This document shows, in pieces, positions 34,095 through 43,909 of a DNA stretch of 52,396 bases (positions are counted from its first letter, which is position 1; each line of letters opens with the position of its first letter). The translations under genes and the position numbers were made by a program. Under the pieces are notes generated by a model. That model did no database searches. It was not told where the DNA came from and worked only from the letters and a program-made list of their open reading frames with translations. The DNA is from Companilactobacillus zhongbaensis (GTDB lineage: Bacteria > Bacillota > Bacilli > Lactobacillales > Lactobacillaceae), in NCBI RefSeq assembly GCF_003946515.1, contig NZ_RHOM01000018.1:1-52396 (forward strand), written 5' to 3'.

Positions 34095-35645
34095 TTGAGC
34101 AAAAAATGGCCAGATGCTGACGGTATCGTAGTTATCGATTATGGTAGTCAATACAATCAATTGATCACACGTCGTATTCGTGACTTCGGAATTTATTCTG
34201 AACTCATGCCTAACACGATTACTGCAGCTGACATTAAAGAAATCAATCCTAAGGGTATCATCTTATCAGGTGGACCAAACTCCGTTTATGACGAAGATGC
34301 CTTTACTATTGATCAAGACATTTACAAATTAGGCATTCCTATTTTAGGTATTTGTTATGGTATGCAACTAATGTCATACAACCTAGGTGGAAAAGTCGAA
34401 TCAGCCGACAACCGTGAATACGGTAAAGCCGACATTGAAGTAACAGACGACTCAGCCGCATTATTCAATGGTCTTCCTAAAGATCAATACGTTTGGATGT
34501 CACATGGTGACTTAGTACGTGAAGCCCCAGAAGGCTTCAAAGTTACTGCTACAAGTAAGAACGCACCGATCTCATCAATTGCCAACGACGACAAGAAGAT
34601 GTACGGTGTGCAATTCCATGCTGAAGTTAGAAACACTGAATACGGACTAGACATTTTGAAGAAATTTGCTTTTGATGTTTGTGGCGCCAAAGCAAACTGG
34701 TCAATGGAAGACTTCATCGACCAACAAATCAAAGAGATCCGTGAAACAGTCGGCGACAAGAAGGTCCTATTGGGACTTTCCGGTGGTGTCGACTCATCAG
34801 TTGTTGGTGTTTTACTCCACAAAGCAATTGGTAAGCAACTAACAAGTATCTTCGTAGACCACGGTTTACTCCGTAAAGGCGAAGCTGACCAAGTTATGGA
34901 AAGTTTGGAAGGCAAGTTCGGTTTGAACATCATCAAAGTTGATGCTCAAGACCGCTTCCTCAGCAAACTTCAAGGCGTTTCTGACCCTGAAAAGAAACGT
35001 AAGATCATCGGTAACGAATTCATCCAAGTGTTCAACGACGAAGCTCAAAAGCTCGATGGAATCGAATTTTTAGCTCAAGGAACACTTTACACAGACGTTA
35101 TCGAAAGTGGTACCAGCACAGCTCAAACCATCAAGTCTCACCACAACGTTGGTGGACTCCCAGAAGACATGAACTTCAAGTTGATCGAACCACTACGTTC
35201 ACTCTTCAAGGATGAAACACGTGAACTAGGTGAAAAACTAGGCATGCCACACGACCTAGTATGGAGACAACCATTCCCAGGCCCAGGTCTAGGAATCCGT
35301 GTCATCGGTGAAGTAACCGAAGACAAACTCCAAATCGTCCGCGATTCAGACTGGATCCTAAGAGACGAAATCAAAAAAGCCGGACTAGAAGAAAGCATCT
35401 GGCAATACTTCACAGTTCTACCAGGCATCCGTTCAGTAGGTGTCATGGGTGACGGAAGAACCTACGATTACACAGTCGGCATCCGTGCCGTAACATCAAT
35501 CGACGGAATGACAGCCGACTTCGCCAAGATTCCTTGGGATGTATTACAAAGCATCTCAGTAAGAATCGTAAACGAAGTAGACCATGTCAACCGCATAGTG
35601 TATGACATTACTTCTAAGCCGCCTTCAACTATTGAGTGGGAATAA
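34095..35645 (+). CDS. guaA: GMP synthase (glutamine-hydrolysing)
   Basis: A 516-residue GMP synthase converting XMP, glutamine and ATP to GMP. The class I amidotransferase domain has GICYGMQ with Cys87 and a later [13 protein letters not shown] is the ATP-pyrophosphatase P-loop, and the C-terminal dimerisation domain ends in KPPSTIEWE. The TTG start follows AAGGGG. In the last 450 bases silent sites become A/C-rich (for example 37 of 60 bases at 35341) although no repeat copy follows. The neighbouring DNA is a different, AT-rich block. Confidence 0.96.
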   Translation: MSKKWPDADGIVVIDYGSQYNQLITRRIRDFGIYSELMPNTITAADIKEINPKGIILSGGPNSVYDEDAFTIDQDIYKLGIPILGICYGMQLMSYNLGGKVESADNREYGKADIEVTDDSAALFNGLPKDQYVWMSHGDLVREAPEGFKVTATSKNAPISSIANDDKKMYGVQFHAEVRNTEYGLDILKKFAFDVCGAKANWSMEDFIDQQIKEIRETVGDKKVLLGLSGGVDSSVVGVLLHKAIGKQLTSIFVDHGLLRKGEADQVMESLEGKFGLNIIKVDAQDRFLSKLQGVSDPEKKRKIIGNEFIQVFNDEAQKLDGIEFLAQGTLYTDVIESGTSTAQTIKSHHNVGGLPEDMNFKLIEPLRSLFKDETRELGEKLGMPHDLVWRQPFPGPGLGIRVIGEVTEDKLQIVRDSDWILRDEIKKAGLEESIWQYFTVLPGIRSVGVMGDGRTYDYTVGIRAVTSIDGMTADFAKIPWDVLQSISVRIVNEVDHVNRIVYDITSKPPSTIEWE

Positions 35646-35661
35646 ACTGAATAATAAATAG

Positions 35662-35700
35662 AACACCAAAATTACCAATGTGTAGTTTTGGTGTTTTTTT
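35662..35700 (+). terminator. Intrinsic terminator after guaA
   Basis: AACACCAAAA (35662-35671) pairs with TTTTGGTGTT (35686-35695), followed by a T-run. Confidence 0.85.
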
Positions 35701-35724
35701 TGAACAAAAAGAAAGGAAGTATAA

Positions 35725-37046
35725 ATGATGAAATTTGATGAATTTGATATGAGGTCAGAATTTACAATACCCGTTTTTGTTTCTTATGGATTAAAGAAAT
35801 TTGGTGATGATATTGAAGGCATTGATCCAAAGAAACGAATTGCAGGTCAGTTAACCAAAAAAATGGAACAACATATTTAGATATTGCAGATTTACCGATT
35901 AAAGAAAATTATCAATCTAAAGGATTTTATGTGGACTTTGAAGACAAGGTACAGTCACAAGAGGATTATGGCGATTGGTATGCATCAACTTGGACGGGTG
36001 ACTTATTATTTGTAATTCATAAATATTTGAGAGTTAGCGTTAACAGTCATGTTTCATTTAATGGAGTTGGCCAAGAGACGTCAAGTTGGATTATTACTGA
36101 TTATGATATAGTAAATCAATTCATGTTATCTCCAAATGTATATCAAGTGAAAGTATATATGGATTATCTTCATTCATGGCTTAATATTTTTAACCCATTG
36201 CAGAATTTATCCGATGAAAAATCTATTTTGTATAAAAACTTAACTTTTCAAGCAATACGATTTAGTCTATTAATTCAAGGACAAGGCAACATTGCAGAAG
36301 ACACACATACAGTAACAAAAACAGCAAATACATGTCTGGTTCTGAAATTTGATGAACCACAGAAAAGAGAACGTATATATAAATTATTGAAAGTTCTGAG
36401 AAATATGTTTCATATTTTAATAAATAAAAAAATTGGAATTTCCAAAATAGTTCTAAATGCTGATAAATCTTGGGATGCTAAAAGTCAAAGTTTGAGAAAG
36501 AAAGATGAGCGTGAGAATTGGATACTGAATCAATCATTTTTGCCTGACAATATGGATGATAAAGTATCTCGTCCATCTTTATTATTTAAAGATATTAAGA
36601 ATGATTTTGGGAAAATTATTCAAGGATTTCTGGACGATGTTAAATTACAATCTTTAGTCTCAACCTATTTAACTATTGAACATTTTGATATTCCTTTAGA
36701 TACATCTATAGTAACTTTATTGTCGGGAGTAGAAACTTATTACAATAATTTGAAATATTCTGACGGAAAAAGAGTGAAATCGGCAAAGAAAAAATTGACT
36801 ATGTTTATTAAGTTGGAACCACATGCCCAAAATATTATTAATCATATTTCTTCTAATATTGATGTAAGCGTGGAATCTTTGATTACCAAACTTCAAGACA
36901 GCCGTGATTATTTTGTTCATGGTGTTAAGGAAGAAAAATTTACTTCAGAAACAGACTTGGTCCCATATTTATTTAAATTTGAGAGACTTTATCAGCGCAT
37001 TCTCTGTGATTTAATAACTTTAAAGGTTGAGAAAAATAATGAATAA
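35725..37046 (+). pseudogene. HEPN-domain (ApeA-like) protein, frameshifted at an A-tract
   Basis: The frame opens at 35725 (AAAGGAAG upstream), reads about 46 codons, and ends at a TAG at 35878. The other frame, from 35862 to 37046, continues the same protein. The break is at seven As (35857-35863): eight would restore one reading frame of about 440 residues, and a -1 slip on AAA AAA would do the same. The C-terminal 100 residues form a HEPN-type helical domain with SRDYFVHG, matching the R-x(4-6)-H ribonuclease motif. The long N-terminal region resembles the ApeA N-terminal domain. ApeA-like proteins act in anti-phage abortive infection. GC is low, and this looks like acquired DNA. Confidence 0.68.
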
Positions 37047-37417
37047 ATTATGAAAATCACAATATCTTTTTACACCAATTTACCAAGAGAGTCGAGCTAA
37101 TGCTTAATAGTAAATTTGCGTATATTGAAAAATTAGCAAGCATAGCAAGCCTGCTGGAAAAGGTATCGTAAAAAAGTGTGTTGAAAAAATAACGTTTCTT
37201 TCAACTGGAATTAATAAATTAATCAGATGATTTTTTCAGAAAACAACTCCATATATTCATGAAAAAATAGTGTTTTTTTAGTCAATAATTTTATGTATAT
37301 TGCATTATTTCAAAATATACATTATCATACCTAAATATAAGCATTTAACTTAGATTAAGTTAAAGTATTACTCATTTGTTGCTCAATTCAAGCAATAACA
37401 AGGGATGGGCGATACGA
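37047..37417. other. AT-rich intergenic stretch, no gene identified
   Basis: This 371-base gap between the HEPN gene and the MFS carrier holds one short open stretch (about 37130-37230, reading ISKHSKPAGKGIVKKC onward) without a start. It could be a gene remnant, but I recognise nothing. The right part should contain the promoter of the carrier gene. Confidence 0.5.
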
Positions 37418-38638
37418 ATGGATAAAAGAGAACGTTTTAAAACCAGTATTTGTCTCTACATGAACTATTTAGTTCATGGTATGGGCATTGTAATTCTTGC
37501 TCAGAGTATGTTTGAGCTTGGACAAAAATGGAATGTCGGTAATGCCGGAGTTTCGATGGTGATCTCATCATTGGGAATCGGACGTTTATTAGTGTTGTAT
37601 GTGTCAGGAAATCTTTCAGATAAATTTGGCCGCCGACTTTTTATAAAATTAGGAATCATAACTTATGTGTTTTTCTTTGTGGGCATTTTACTGTCAAGAA
37701 ATATTGTTGAAGCTTATTTCTTTGGAATTTTAGGAGGAATGGCCAATTCTTTCTTGGATTCAGGTACGTATCCTGCACTGATGGAACTGTATCCTACAAA
37801 ACAAGCATCAGCTAATATTATGATCAAGGCTTTTGCCTCGATTGGTGAGCTCGTTCTACCAATACTTGTCGCCCTATTTTCAAGTATCCAAGTTTGGTAC
37901 GGATGGTCATTTATTCTTTGTGCAACGATCTTGATTGTTAACTTTTTCGGATTAAAAAAGGTGAAATTTCCAGCTGTGAATAAAGTTGCAGATGCGGATG
38001 AACCGGATCTTTCGAAAGTAGCTAGCTCAAAGGGAAATAACTATACTCGTATTTTTCTAGGCGTAGTGTTAACTATTTTTGGATATGCATCTATGGCGAC
38101 TTTTTACTTAATAAGTCAGTGGATGACCGAATACGGTAGAGCAGTTATTAATTTAAATATGACTCATGCTAGATTATTAGTTTCGTTGTATAGTGTTGGC
38201 TCGATTATTGGGGTTTTGATTACCGTTTTACTAGTTGAACGGGTCATTAAACCAATTTGGTTTATGGTATTTGATACGATTGCATCTTTACTAATATTAT
38301 TTGCTATTTCAGCTGTCCCAACATTCTCAGTCGCCACGGTTGGCTCATTTCTTATCGGCATCACCGCAGCTGGTGGAGTTATGCAAATTGGCTTGACGGA
38401 AATGGGTAAACTGTTCCCAGCAGAAAAAGGGAAAATCACCGGAATTTACTATACAGCCAGTGGATTGGCTTCATTTACGATTCCTGTCATAACGGGAATT
38501 ATCTCAAAAAATAGTTTTCATAACATTTTGTGGTTTGATGTAATAATTGCTTTAGTGGGTGTCTTTTGTAGTTTGACCCTGCTGATCGTGACAAAACTGA
38601 ATTTTAAACCAGAACAAAAATCAGTAACAGAAGAATAA
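37418..38638 (+). CDS. MFS transporter, first of the quinate/shikimate cluster
   Basis: A 406-residue major facilitator with 12 hydrophobic segments. SDKFGRRLFIK is the family loop between helices 2 and 3. The ATG at 37418 follows AGGGATGGG. It is related along its length to the carrier at 44801 (NSFLDSGTYPALMELYP against NSFDDSAAYPALSEAFP). Its place beside AroD, AroE and the reductase suggests import of quinate, shikimate or a related acid, or exchange for the reduced product. The substrate is inferred. Confidence 0.85.
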   Translation: MDKRERFKTSICLYMNYLVHGMGIVILAQSMFELGQKWNVGNAGVSMVISSLGIGRLLVLYVSGNLSDKFGRRLFIKLGIITYVFFFVGILLSRNIVEAYFFGILGGMANSFLDSGTYPALMELYPTKQASANIMIKAFASIGELVLPILVALFSSIQVWYGWSFILCATILIVNFFGLKKVKFPAVNKVADADEPDLSKVASSKGNNYTRIFLGVVLTIFGYASMATFYLISQWMTEYGRAVINLNMTHARLLVSLYSVGSIIGVLITVLLVERVIKPIWFMVFDTIASLLILFAISAVPTFSVATVGSFLIGITAAGGVMQIGLTEMGKLFPAEKGKITGIYYTASGLASFTIPVITGIISKNSFHNILWFDVIIALVGVFCSLTLLIVTKLNFKPEQKSVTEE

Positions 38639-38664
38639 AGAGGTTATCACAATATCCCCTCTAT

Positions 38665-38707
38665 AAAAAATAGATGAAAGCCAATGATGGTTTTTATCTA
38701 TTTTTTT
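38665..38707. terminator. Bidirectional intrinsic terminator
   Basis: AAAAAATAGATGAAAGCC (38665-38682) pairs imperfectly with GGTTTTTATCTATTTTTTT (38689-38707), between the MFS gene and the convergent lysR gene. Confidence 0.75.
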
Positions 38708-38715
38708 GTGGAAAT

Positions 38716-39645
38716 TTATAACATTGTATTTTTATTAATGTAATTCTTCAAACAATATTTTAAAGCGAAATTTTGGAATCTATGCACAGATGGTGGGGAG
38801 AAATGATTTCTAGAAATTATCAAATATAGATTGTGCTCAAGATGATTGTCTTCAATGGATCTTAAAGCCATTTTATCTTGCTTTAATTGCGGCAGATTGG
38901 GTACTAGGGCAATTCCCATATTGTGTTCAACAAAACCAATAATGCTGTGATCTTCTTCTAATTCATACTTGATGTTTGGTTTTGCTTTCGTCTGATTAAG
39001 GATTTTTTTGATCAAAGAATTTAAACCACTATGCTTGGAGAATGTTATGAGATCTTCACCATCTAAATCGTTAAGTGAGATTGTCTTTTTCGAATATAGG
39101 GGATGATCTTTAGGTACTGCAAGTTTAATTTCTTGTTGAACTAAGGGAATAAAATCGAAAATTTCATCCGAATGTCTAGCCATACGGAGCTCAACTTTCG
39201 AAGCTAGAATCATATCAAGTTCATCGTGATACAAACTTTCCAGTAAGTTGTATGAGTTGTCCTGAATCAAAGAAAAAGAAACTTCACTGTTCCCGGGAAC
39301 ATTTAAAAAACTAGTCATAATATCAGGTACTAGTTTTTGACCAAGAGTATAAGTAAATCCTAAATTTATATGACCAGTATTTGGATTCTTGAGCTGTTCC
39401 ACAACTTTATTTCCATAGTCCAGACTTTTAAGAGAATCAGAAATATAGCCGTAATATTTTTTACCGATGATGGTTAGCTTAATATTCCTTCCATCTGGCT
39501 CAAATAGGGGAACTTGTAGTTCATCTTCCAGTTTTTTGATGGCATAACTAAGCGATGGTTGTGAAATGCCCAACTTTTCAGAAGCTTTCGACATGTGCTG
39601 AGTTTCGGCTAGAACTTTGAAATATTCCAAATGATTTAAATTCAA
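38716..39645 (-). CDS. LysR-family transcriptional regulator
   Basis: A 309-residue LysR regulator. The N-terminal helix-turn-helix reads HMSKASEKLGISQPSLSYAIKKLE, followed by an effector-binding domain of normal length. The TTG at 39645 is preferred: AAAAGGGG precedes it and it gives the typical start MNLNHLEYFKVLAE. It is divergent from the aroD gene, the usual layout for a LysR activator of the neighbouring operon, with a pathway acid as probable co-inducer. Confidence 0.9.
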   Translation of the reverse strand: MNLNHLEYFKVLAETQHMSKASEKLGISQPSLSYAIKKLEDELQVPLFEPDGRNIKLTIIGKKYYGYISDSLKSLDYGNKVVEQLKNPNTGHINLGFTYTLGQKLVPDIMTSFLNVPGNSEVSFSLIQDNSYNLLESLYHDELDMILASKVELRMARHSDEIFDFIPLVQQEIKLAVPKDHPLYSKKTISLNDLDGEDLITFSKHSGLNSLIKKILNQTKAKPNIKYELEEDHSIIGFVEHNMGIALVPNLPQLKQDKMALRSIEDNHLEHNLYLIISRNHFSPPSVHRFQNFALKYCLKNYINKNTML

Positions 39646-39691
39646 AATGTTTTCCCCTTTTCCATTCATAGAGAGAGTCTATGAATAAATG

Positions 39692-39705
39692 CATAACTTA
39701 TTATG
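39692..39705. promoter_or_regulatory. Palindrome in the lysR-aroD divergent region
   Basis: CATAA CTTA TTATG is a 14-base inverted repeat in the 148 bases between the two starts, with further ATTATGATAAA sequence to its right. It is a reasonable LysR binding site; no direct evidence. Confidence 0.4.
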
Positions 39706-39793
39706 TATTATGATAAATTAAAATGCTAGAATTTCAAGTGAATTGAGTAACAAAGTTTAATTAATTTTCCGAGAATCGAAGGGAGAAAAGTTA

Positions 39794-40555
39794 ATGTCTG
39801 TAAATAAAGTTCAAATTAAAAAAATAACTCTTGGAGAAGGGCGACCAAAGATTGCCGTTCCTATCACGGGTAAAACGAGTCAGGAGATTCTTGATCAAGC
39901 GAAAGGGATTATCGCTGTAAAGCCTGATCTAATCGAATGGAGAATCGACTTCTTTGATGGAGTCACAGATGATAATGCTCTAAATGGGGTCGGTAAAAAA
40001 CTTTCAAGTGTTTTAGGAGAGATTGCATTATTGGTTACTTTCCGAACAAAATCAGAAGGTGGAGAATTGGAACTTTCCGATGAAAAGTATTTTGAAAATT
40101 GTGAAGATATTGGTAAAGAAGGCTATGCAGATGCAATTGATGTCGAAAGATACCATGATGAGCAGCAAGTTAAATCGACCGTCAAATATTTGCATGAACA
40201 TGGCAAGGTAGTAATCATGAGTAACCATGATTTTGATAAAACGCCAGCTGAAGCAGATATTCTTCAAAGATTATCGAGCATGCAGGATCTTGATGCAGAT
40301 GTATTGAAAATTGCAGTGATGCCACAAAATGTTGACGATGTTTTGACTCTCTTGTCAGCAACAACTCATGATTCAGCAGCGTTGAAGCAACCTATCATCA
40401 CCATGTCGATGGGTGATATAGGTAAGGTTTCTAGAATCAGTGGTGAAGTATTTGGATCAACTCTTAGTTTTGCAACTGTTGGTGCTGCTTCAGCTCCAGG
40501 ACAAATTTCCAGCAGTCGAGTTACCGAAACGTTAAATGATCTCAAGCTAGACTAA
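39794..40555 (+). CDS. aroD: 3-dehydroquinate dehydratase, type I
   Basis: A 253-residue type I dehydroquinase. EWRIDFF is the substrate-binding strand, His145 in MSNHDF is the general acid/base, and Lys172 in DVLKIAVMP forms the Schiff base. It interconverts 3-dehydroquinate and 3-dehydroshikimate. The gene is grouped with transporters, a YdiB-like dehydrogenase and a reductase rather than with biosynthetic aro genes, so it probably works in quinate use. It is the first gene of the + strand operon controlled by the LysR gene. Confidence 0.94.
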   Translation: MSVNKVQIKKITLGEGRPKIAVPITGKTSQEILDQAKGIIAVKPDLIEWRIDFFDGVTDDNALNGVGKKLSSVLGEIALLVTFRTKSEGGELELSDEKYFENCEDIGKEGYADAIDVERYHDEQQVKSTVKYLHEHGKVVIMSNHDFDKTPAEADILQRLSSMQDLDADVLKIAVMPQNVDDVLTLLSATTHDSAALKQPIITMSMGDIGKVSRISGEVFGSTLSFATVGAASAPGQISSSRVTETLNDLKLD

Positions 40556-40585
40556 AAATTGTTAAATCAGAAATGTGTGTAATTT

Positions 40586-41523
40586 ATGAAAAAAAAGTTT
40601 GTTTATCAATTTCCAATAATGGGCACTGTAGTTACCACAACCTTGTATGAAAAACGTCCAGACATAATTGAAGAAATTTATGACTATTTAAAGCAAATGG
40701 ACATGCTATTTTCGGCAAACCGTAATGATTCTGAATTATACAAAATCAATTCAAACGCCGGTATAAAACCAGTAAAAGTTAATCAAGCAACATTCTCGTT
40801 GATCAAAGATGCAGTGTTTTATTCAAAGAAATATTATGACAGTTTCAATGTTTTAATTGGTCCATTAGTTAAGTTATGGTCGATCGGATTTGGTGGAGAC
40901 TCAGTGCCTGACTCAACAGAGATCAAACGATTAATACCGCTGATACATCCAGATGATGTTGAACTTAATGAAACACAAACAACCGTATTCCTTCAAAGAC
41001 CGGGTATGCAGTTAGATCTGGGAGCTATTGCAAAAGGGTACTTTGCAGACAACATTATCAGCTTTTTAAAGACTAAAAACATTGAATCCGGAATTATTGA
41101 TCTTGGAGGAAATGTTAAGTTTCTGGGAAAAAATCCGACTAACAGTACTAGCCTTTGGAGCTTAGGGATTCAAAATCCGTTTCATAAACGAAATGAACCA
41201 ATTATCAATGTTCATTCATCTGCCAAGACATTCGTTACTTCGGGGATAAGTGAGCGATACATGATCAAATTTATCACCACATCTTAAGTCCGGAAACGGG
41301 TTATCCAATTCATAATGATGTTGGCCAAGTTACGATAATCACCGACAACTCAGAACAAGCTGAGATATTATCCACAGTCTGTTTTTTTAAAGGAAAAGAT
41401 GATGGATTAAATTTAATTGAAAAATTACCAAATGTGGAAGCCGTATACGTAGATTCAAATAATGCCGTTTTTCATTCTTCAGGTTTGAAGAAAGCGGAAG
41501 AAGGAGTTTTAGTTTATGAGTAA
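40586..41523 (+). pseudogene. apbE: ApbE-like FAD:protein FMN transferase, frameshifted
   Basis: The first 233 codons encode an ApbE domain: IMGTVVTTTLYE, the DLGAIAKGY motif, IDLGGNVKFLG and FVTSGISERY. The frame then stops at 41285-41287. The missing end continues at once in another frame: YHHILSPETGYPIHNDVGQ to a stop at 41521-41523. One extra A in ATCAAATTT (near 41270) would join them. ApbE attaches FMN to a Thr in SGAT-type motifs, and such a motif lies at the start of the next gene, whose ATG overlaps the ApbE stop. If the shift is real, another ApbE is needed. Confidence 0.8.
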
Positions 41524-43846
41524 TCAAGAGAAACAAATTAAAGCAGAAGCTCAAGGACATAACGGGATCATTAGTTATGAAATTGATGTTGACGATAATA
41601 AAGTAGAAGATCTGAAAATTTTAAAGCATTCCGAAACTTCGGGTATCTTTAATCAAGTAATAGATAAATTGAAGAAATCTATTATTGATGAACAGTCATT
41701 TGATGTCGATGCAATCAGTGGAGCAACCGTCATGACTGAGGCTATTTTAAAATCAGCAAAAGAAGCTATCAAAAAAGAGGGCGTCAAATTAACACCGATA
41801 CCGAAGAAAGAAAAGTCGCATGAGATGAATCGTCTAAAAGCCGATGTAGTTGTTATCGGTGGTGGTGAAGCAGGACTTGTCGCAGGTTGTCGTGCACTCT
41901 CGAGAGGACTTTCAGTGATTCTTGTGGAAAAGAACGGTTATCTTGGTGGTGCAACGATTTTAAATGGATCAAACGTTATTGGTACTGGATCTGAAGTATC
42001 AGCCAATATATTCGGAGATAACGGAGACAATCCTGAAAAAGTCGGAGAAGATGTCGCACGTGAAAGCAAAGATACTAACTATAGTGAATTAACTGACCTA
42101 ATGACAAAGAACATCGGTCCTGCCATTGATTTTATTAGTGATTTTGCAAAATTAGAATATCAAAAAGCTCAAACGCAAACACCTGAACATTCGATTGAGA
42201 GACAAATTGAACTTCCTTCAGCAAGTAGTTATGAATTTATTCAAAAAGTTTCCAAAGCATTTGAGGAAGCGGGAGGGAAAGTATTACTTGGAACGACTGT
42301 TACCCAAATGATAAAGAATAGTGATGATGAGGTTCAAGGAGTCGTTGCCGATCAAGACGGTCATCCAATTAGAATAATTTCTAGTTCTGTCGTGTTAGCA
42401 TCAGGAGGCTATGGTGCTAATAGAGAAATGCGAGGAGCTGAAAGTACAGGGATTGATTATTATGGCCCAATGACATCAACCGGTGATTCATATTCATTTA
42501 ATGCCGACCTACACTTAAAGACTCGCGATTTGGGTTGGTATAAAGTTTATCCTCACGGAGTCGAAGTTGAACCAGGAATTGCCAAATTAACAACTTACGC
42601 TTCGAAGCTAGCCACTGATATGGGTGCAATTTATGTCAACAGTAAAGGAAAACGAATCGTTGACGAATCTGATGTATACACTAAATTCAGGGATGCCATT
42701 CTAAAACAAGATGATAAAATTTCATACTTAGTAATGGATGAGCGTACATGGAAAGACTTTTATAATCTACTCATTCTTCATGACTTTACTAAAAAAGAAA
42801 TCAAGTCATTCTTTGAATCAGATTCCAATCCAATTTTTGCTAAAGGATCACTCGAAGAAATTGCTGATGCAGCAAGTATCGATGCTGAAGGATTGAAGCA
42901 AACAGTTTCTGATTATGAAGAATATGTTGACGCTGGAAAAGATGAACAATTTAACCGTGATCCAGAGTTTCTTCATAAATTTGAAGGAAATACATATTAT
43001 GTAGTCGAACAAAGAGCAAGATTCGCCACAACCTTAGGTGGATACTCTGCTGATCCGACAAATATGCAGTTACAAAATGAAGATGAACAAGCAATTGGAA
43101 ATTACTTTGGTGCTGGCGAAGTAGTCGGAGGTGCTAACGGGCATGATTCAATGCCAAGTATGATGAATACTTGGGGTATCTCATCAGGATTAGTGGCAGG
43201 GGATGCTGCTACTGATAATGCACTCTTAAGACAAAAATTTGGCACTGATAAAAAGATTGTGGCAATCGTTGGAACGAATGCAAGTAAGTCATATAACAGA
43301 CGTTTACTAAATGCTATGTCAGATAAATTTGAAACCAGAGTGGATTTGGAAATTTTAGAAATCAAAGACTTACCATTGTTTAATGAGGACTTATTAGATG
43401 ATGTTCCAAAATCTGTTACTCAATTTGCACAAAAGGTAACAGATGCCGATGGTGTTGTCATTGCGACACCGGAATATGATCATGCCATTACATCTTCATT
43501 GAAGAGTGTCCTGGAATGGCTTTCTTGTGCCTATCATCCATTCATCAGTAAACCAGTAATGATAGTAGGAACGTCACTGGGTATTCAAGGAACTGTTCGT
43601 GCGCAAACCAACTTAAGACAAATACTAGATTCTCCAGGAGTTGAAGCACTGGTATTACCGGGACATGAATTCATTCTACCATCAGCTGGCAATCAGTTTG
43701 ATGAGGATGACCATTTAACAGATCCAGGAAGCGAAGCCTTTTTGGACACATGCTTTACAGCATTCTTGGAATATATTGATACACTTAATCGGAAGAAAGC
43801 TAATAAAAAAGTTGCCAATCTGTCTGATTATGAAGTAGCAATTTAG
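41516..43846 (+). CDS. Three-domain flavoprotein reductase (FMN-bind, FAD, flavodoxin-like)
   Basis: A 776-residue cytoplasmic reductase. Residues 1-90 are an FMN-bind domain with DAISGATV; Thr71 is the predicted covalent FMN site. Residues 108-570 are a fumarate-reductase/urocanate-reductase type FAD domain with VVVIGGGEAG (111-120). From about 577 an NAD(P)H-dependent FMN reductase domain follows (IVAIVGTNASKSYNRRLL, TPEYDHAITSSLKSVLEW). It would carry electrons from NAD(P)H through FMN and FAD to a C=C bond conjugated with a carboxylate. Position suggests shikimate or a cinnamate-like acid. Fumarate, acrylate and hydroxycinnamate are other options. Confidence 0.85.
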   Translation: MSNQEKQIKAEAQGHNGIISYEIDVDDNKVEDLKILKHSETSGIFNQVIDKLKKSIIDEQSFDVDAISGATVMTEAILKSAKEAIKKEGVKLTPIPKKEKSHEMNRLKADVVVIGGGEAGLVAGCRALSRGLSVILVEKNGYLGGATILNGSNVIGTGSEVSANIFGDNGDNPEKVGEDVARESKDTNYSELTDLMTKNIGPAIDFISDFAKLEYQKAQTQTPEHSIERQIELPSASSYEFIQKVSKAFEEAGGKVLLGTTVTQMIKNSDDEVQGVVADQDGHPIRIISSSVVLASGGYGANREMRGAESTGIDYYGPMTSTGDSYSFNADLHLKTRDLGWYKVYPHGVEVEPGIAKLTTYASKLATDMGAIYVNSKGKRIVDESDVYTKFRDAILKQDDKISYLVMDERTWKDFYNLLILHDFTKKEIKSFFESDSNPIFAKGSLEEIADAASIDAEGLKQTVSDYEEYVDAGKDEQFNRDPEFLHKFEGNTYYVVEQRARFATTLGGYSADPTNMQLQNEDEQAIGNYFGAGEVVGGANGHDSMPSMMNTWGISSGLVAGDAATDNALLRQKFGTDKKIVAIVGTNASKSYNRRLLNAMSDKFETRVDLEILEIKDLPLFNEDLLDDVPKSVTQFAQKVTDADGVVIATPEYDHAITSSLKSVLEWLSCAYHPFISKPVMIVGTSLGIQGTVRAQTNLRQILDSPGVEALVLPGHEFILPSAGNQFDEDDHLTDPGSEAFLDTCFTAFLEYIDTLNRKKANKKVANLSDYEVAI

Positions 43847-43909
43847 AAATAAACACCGAGTTAGGAAATTACCACACTGAAAAGACAAAATTGAAAAGAG
43901 GATATTATA

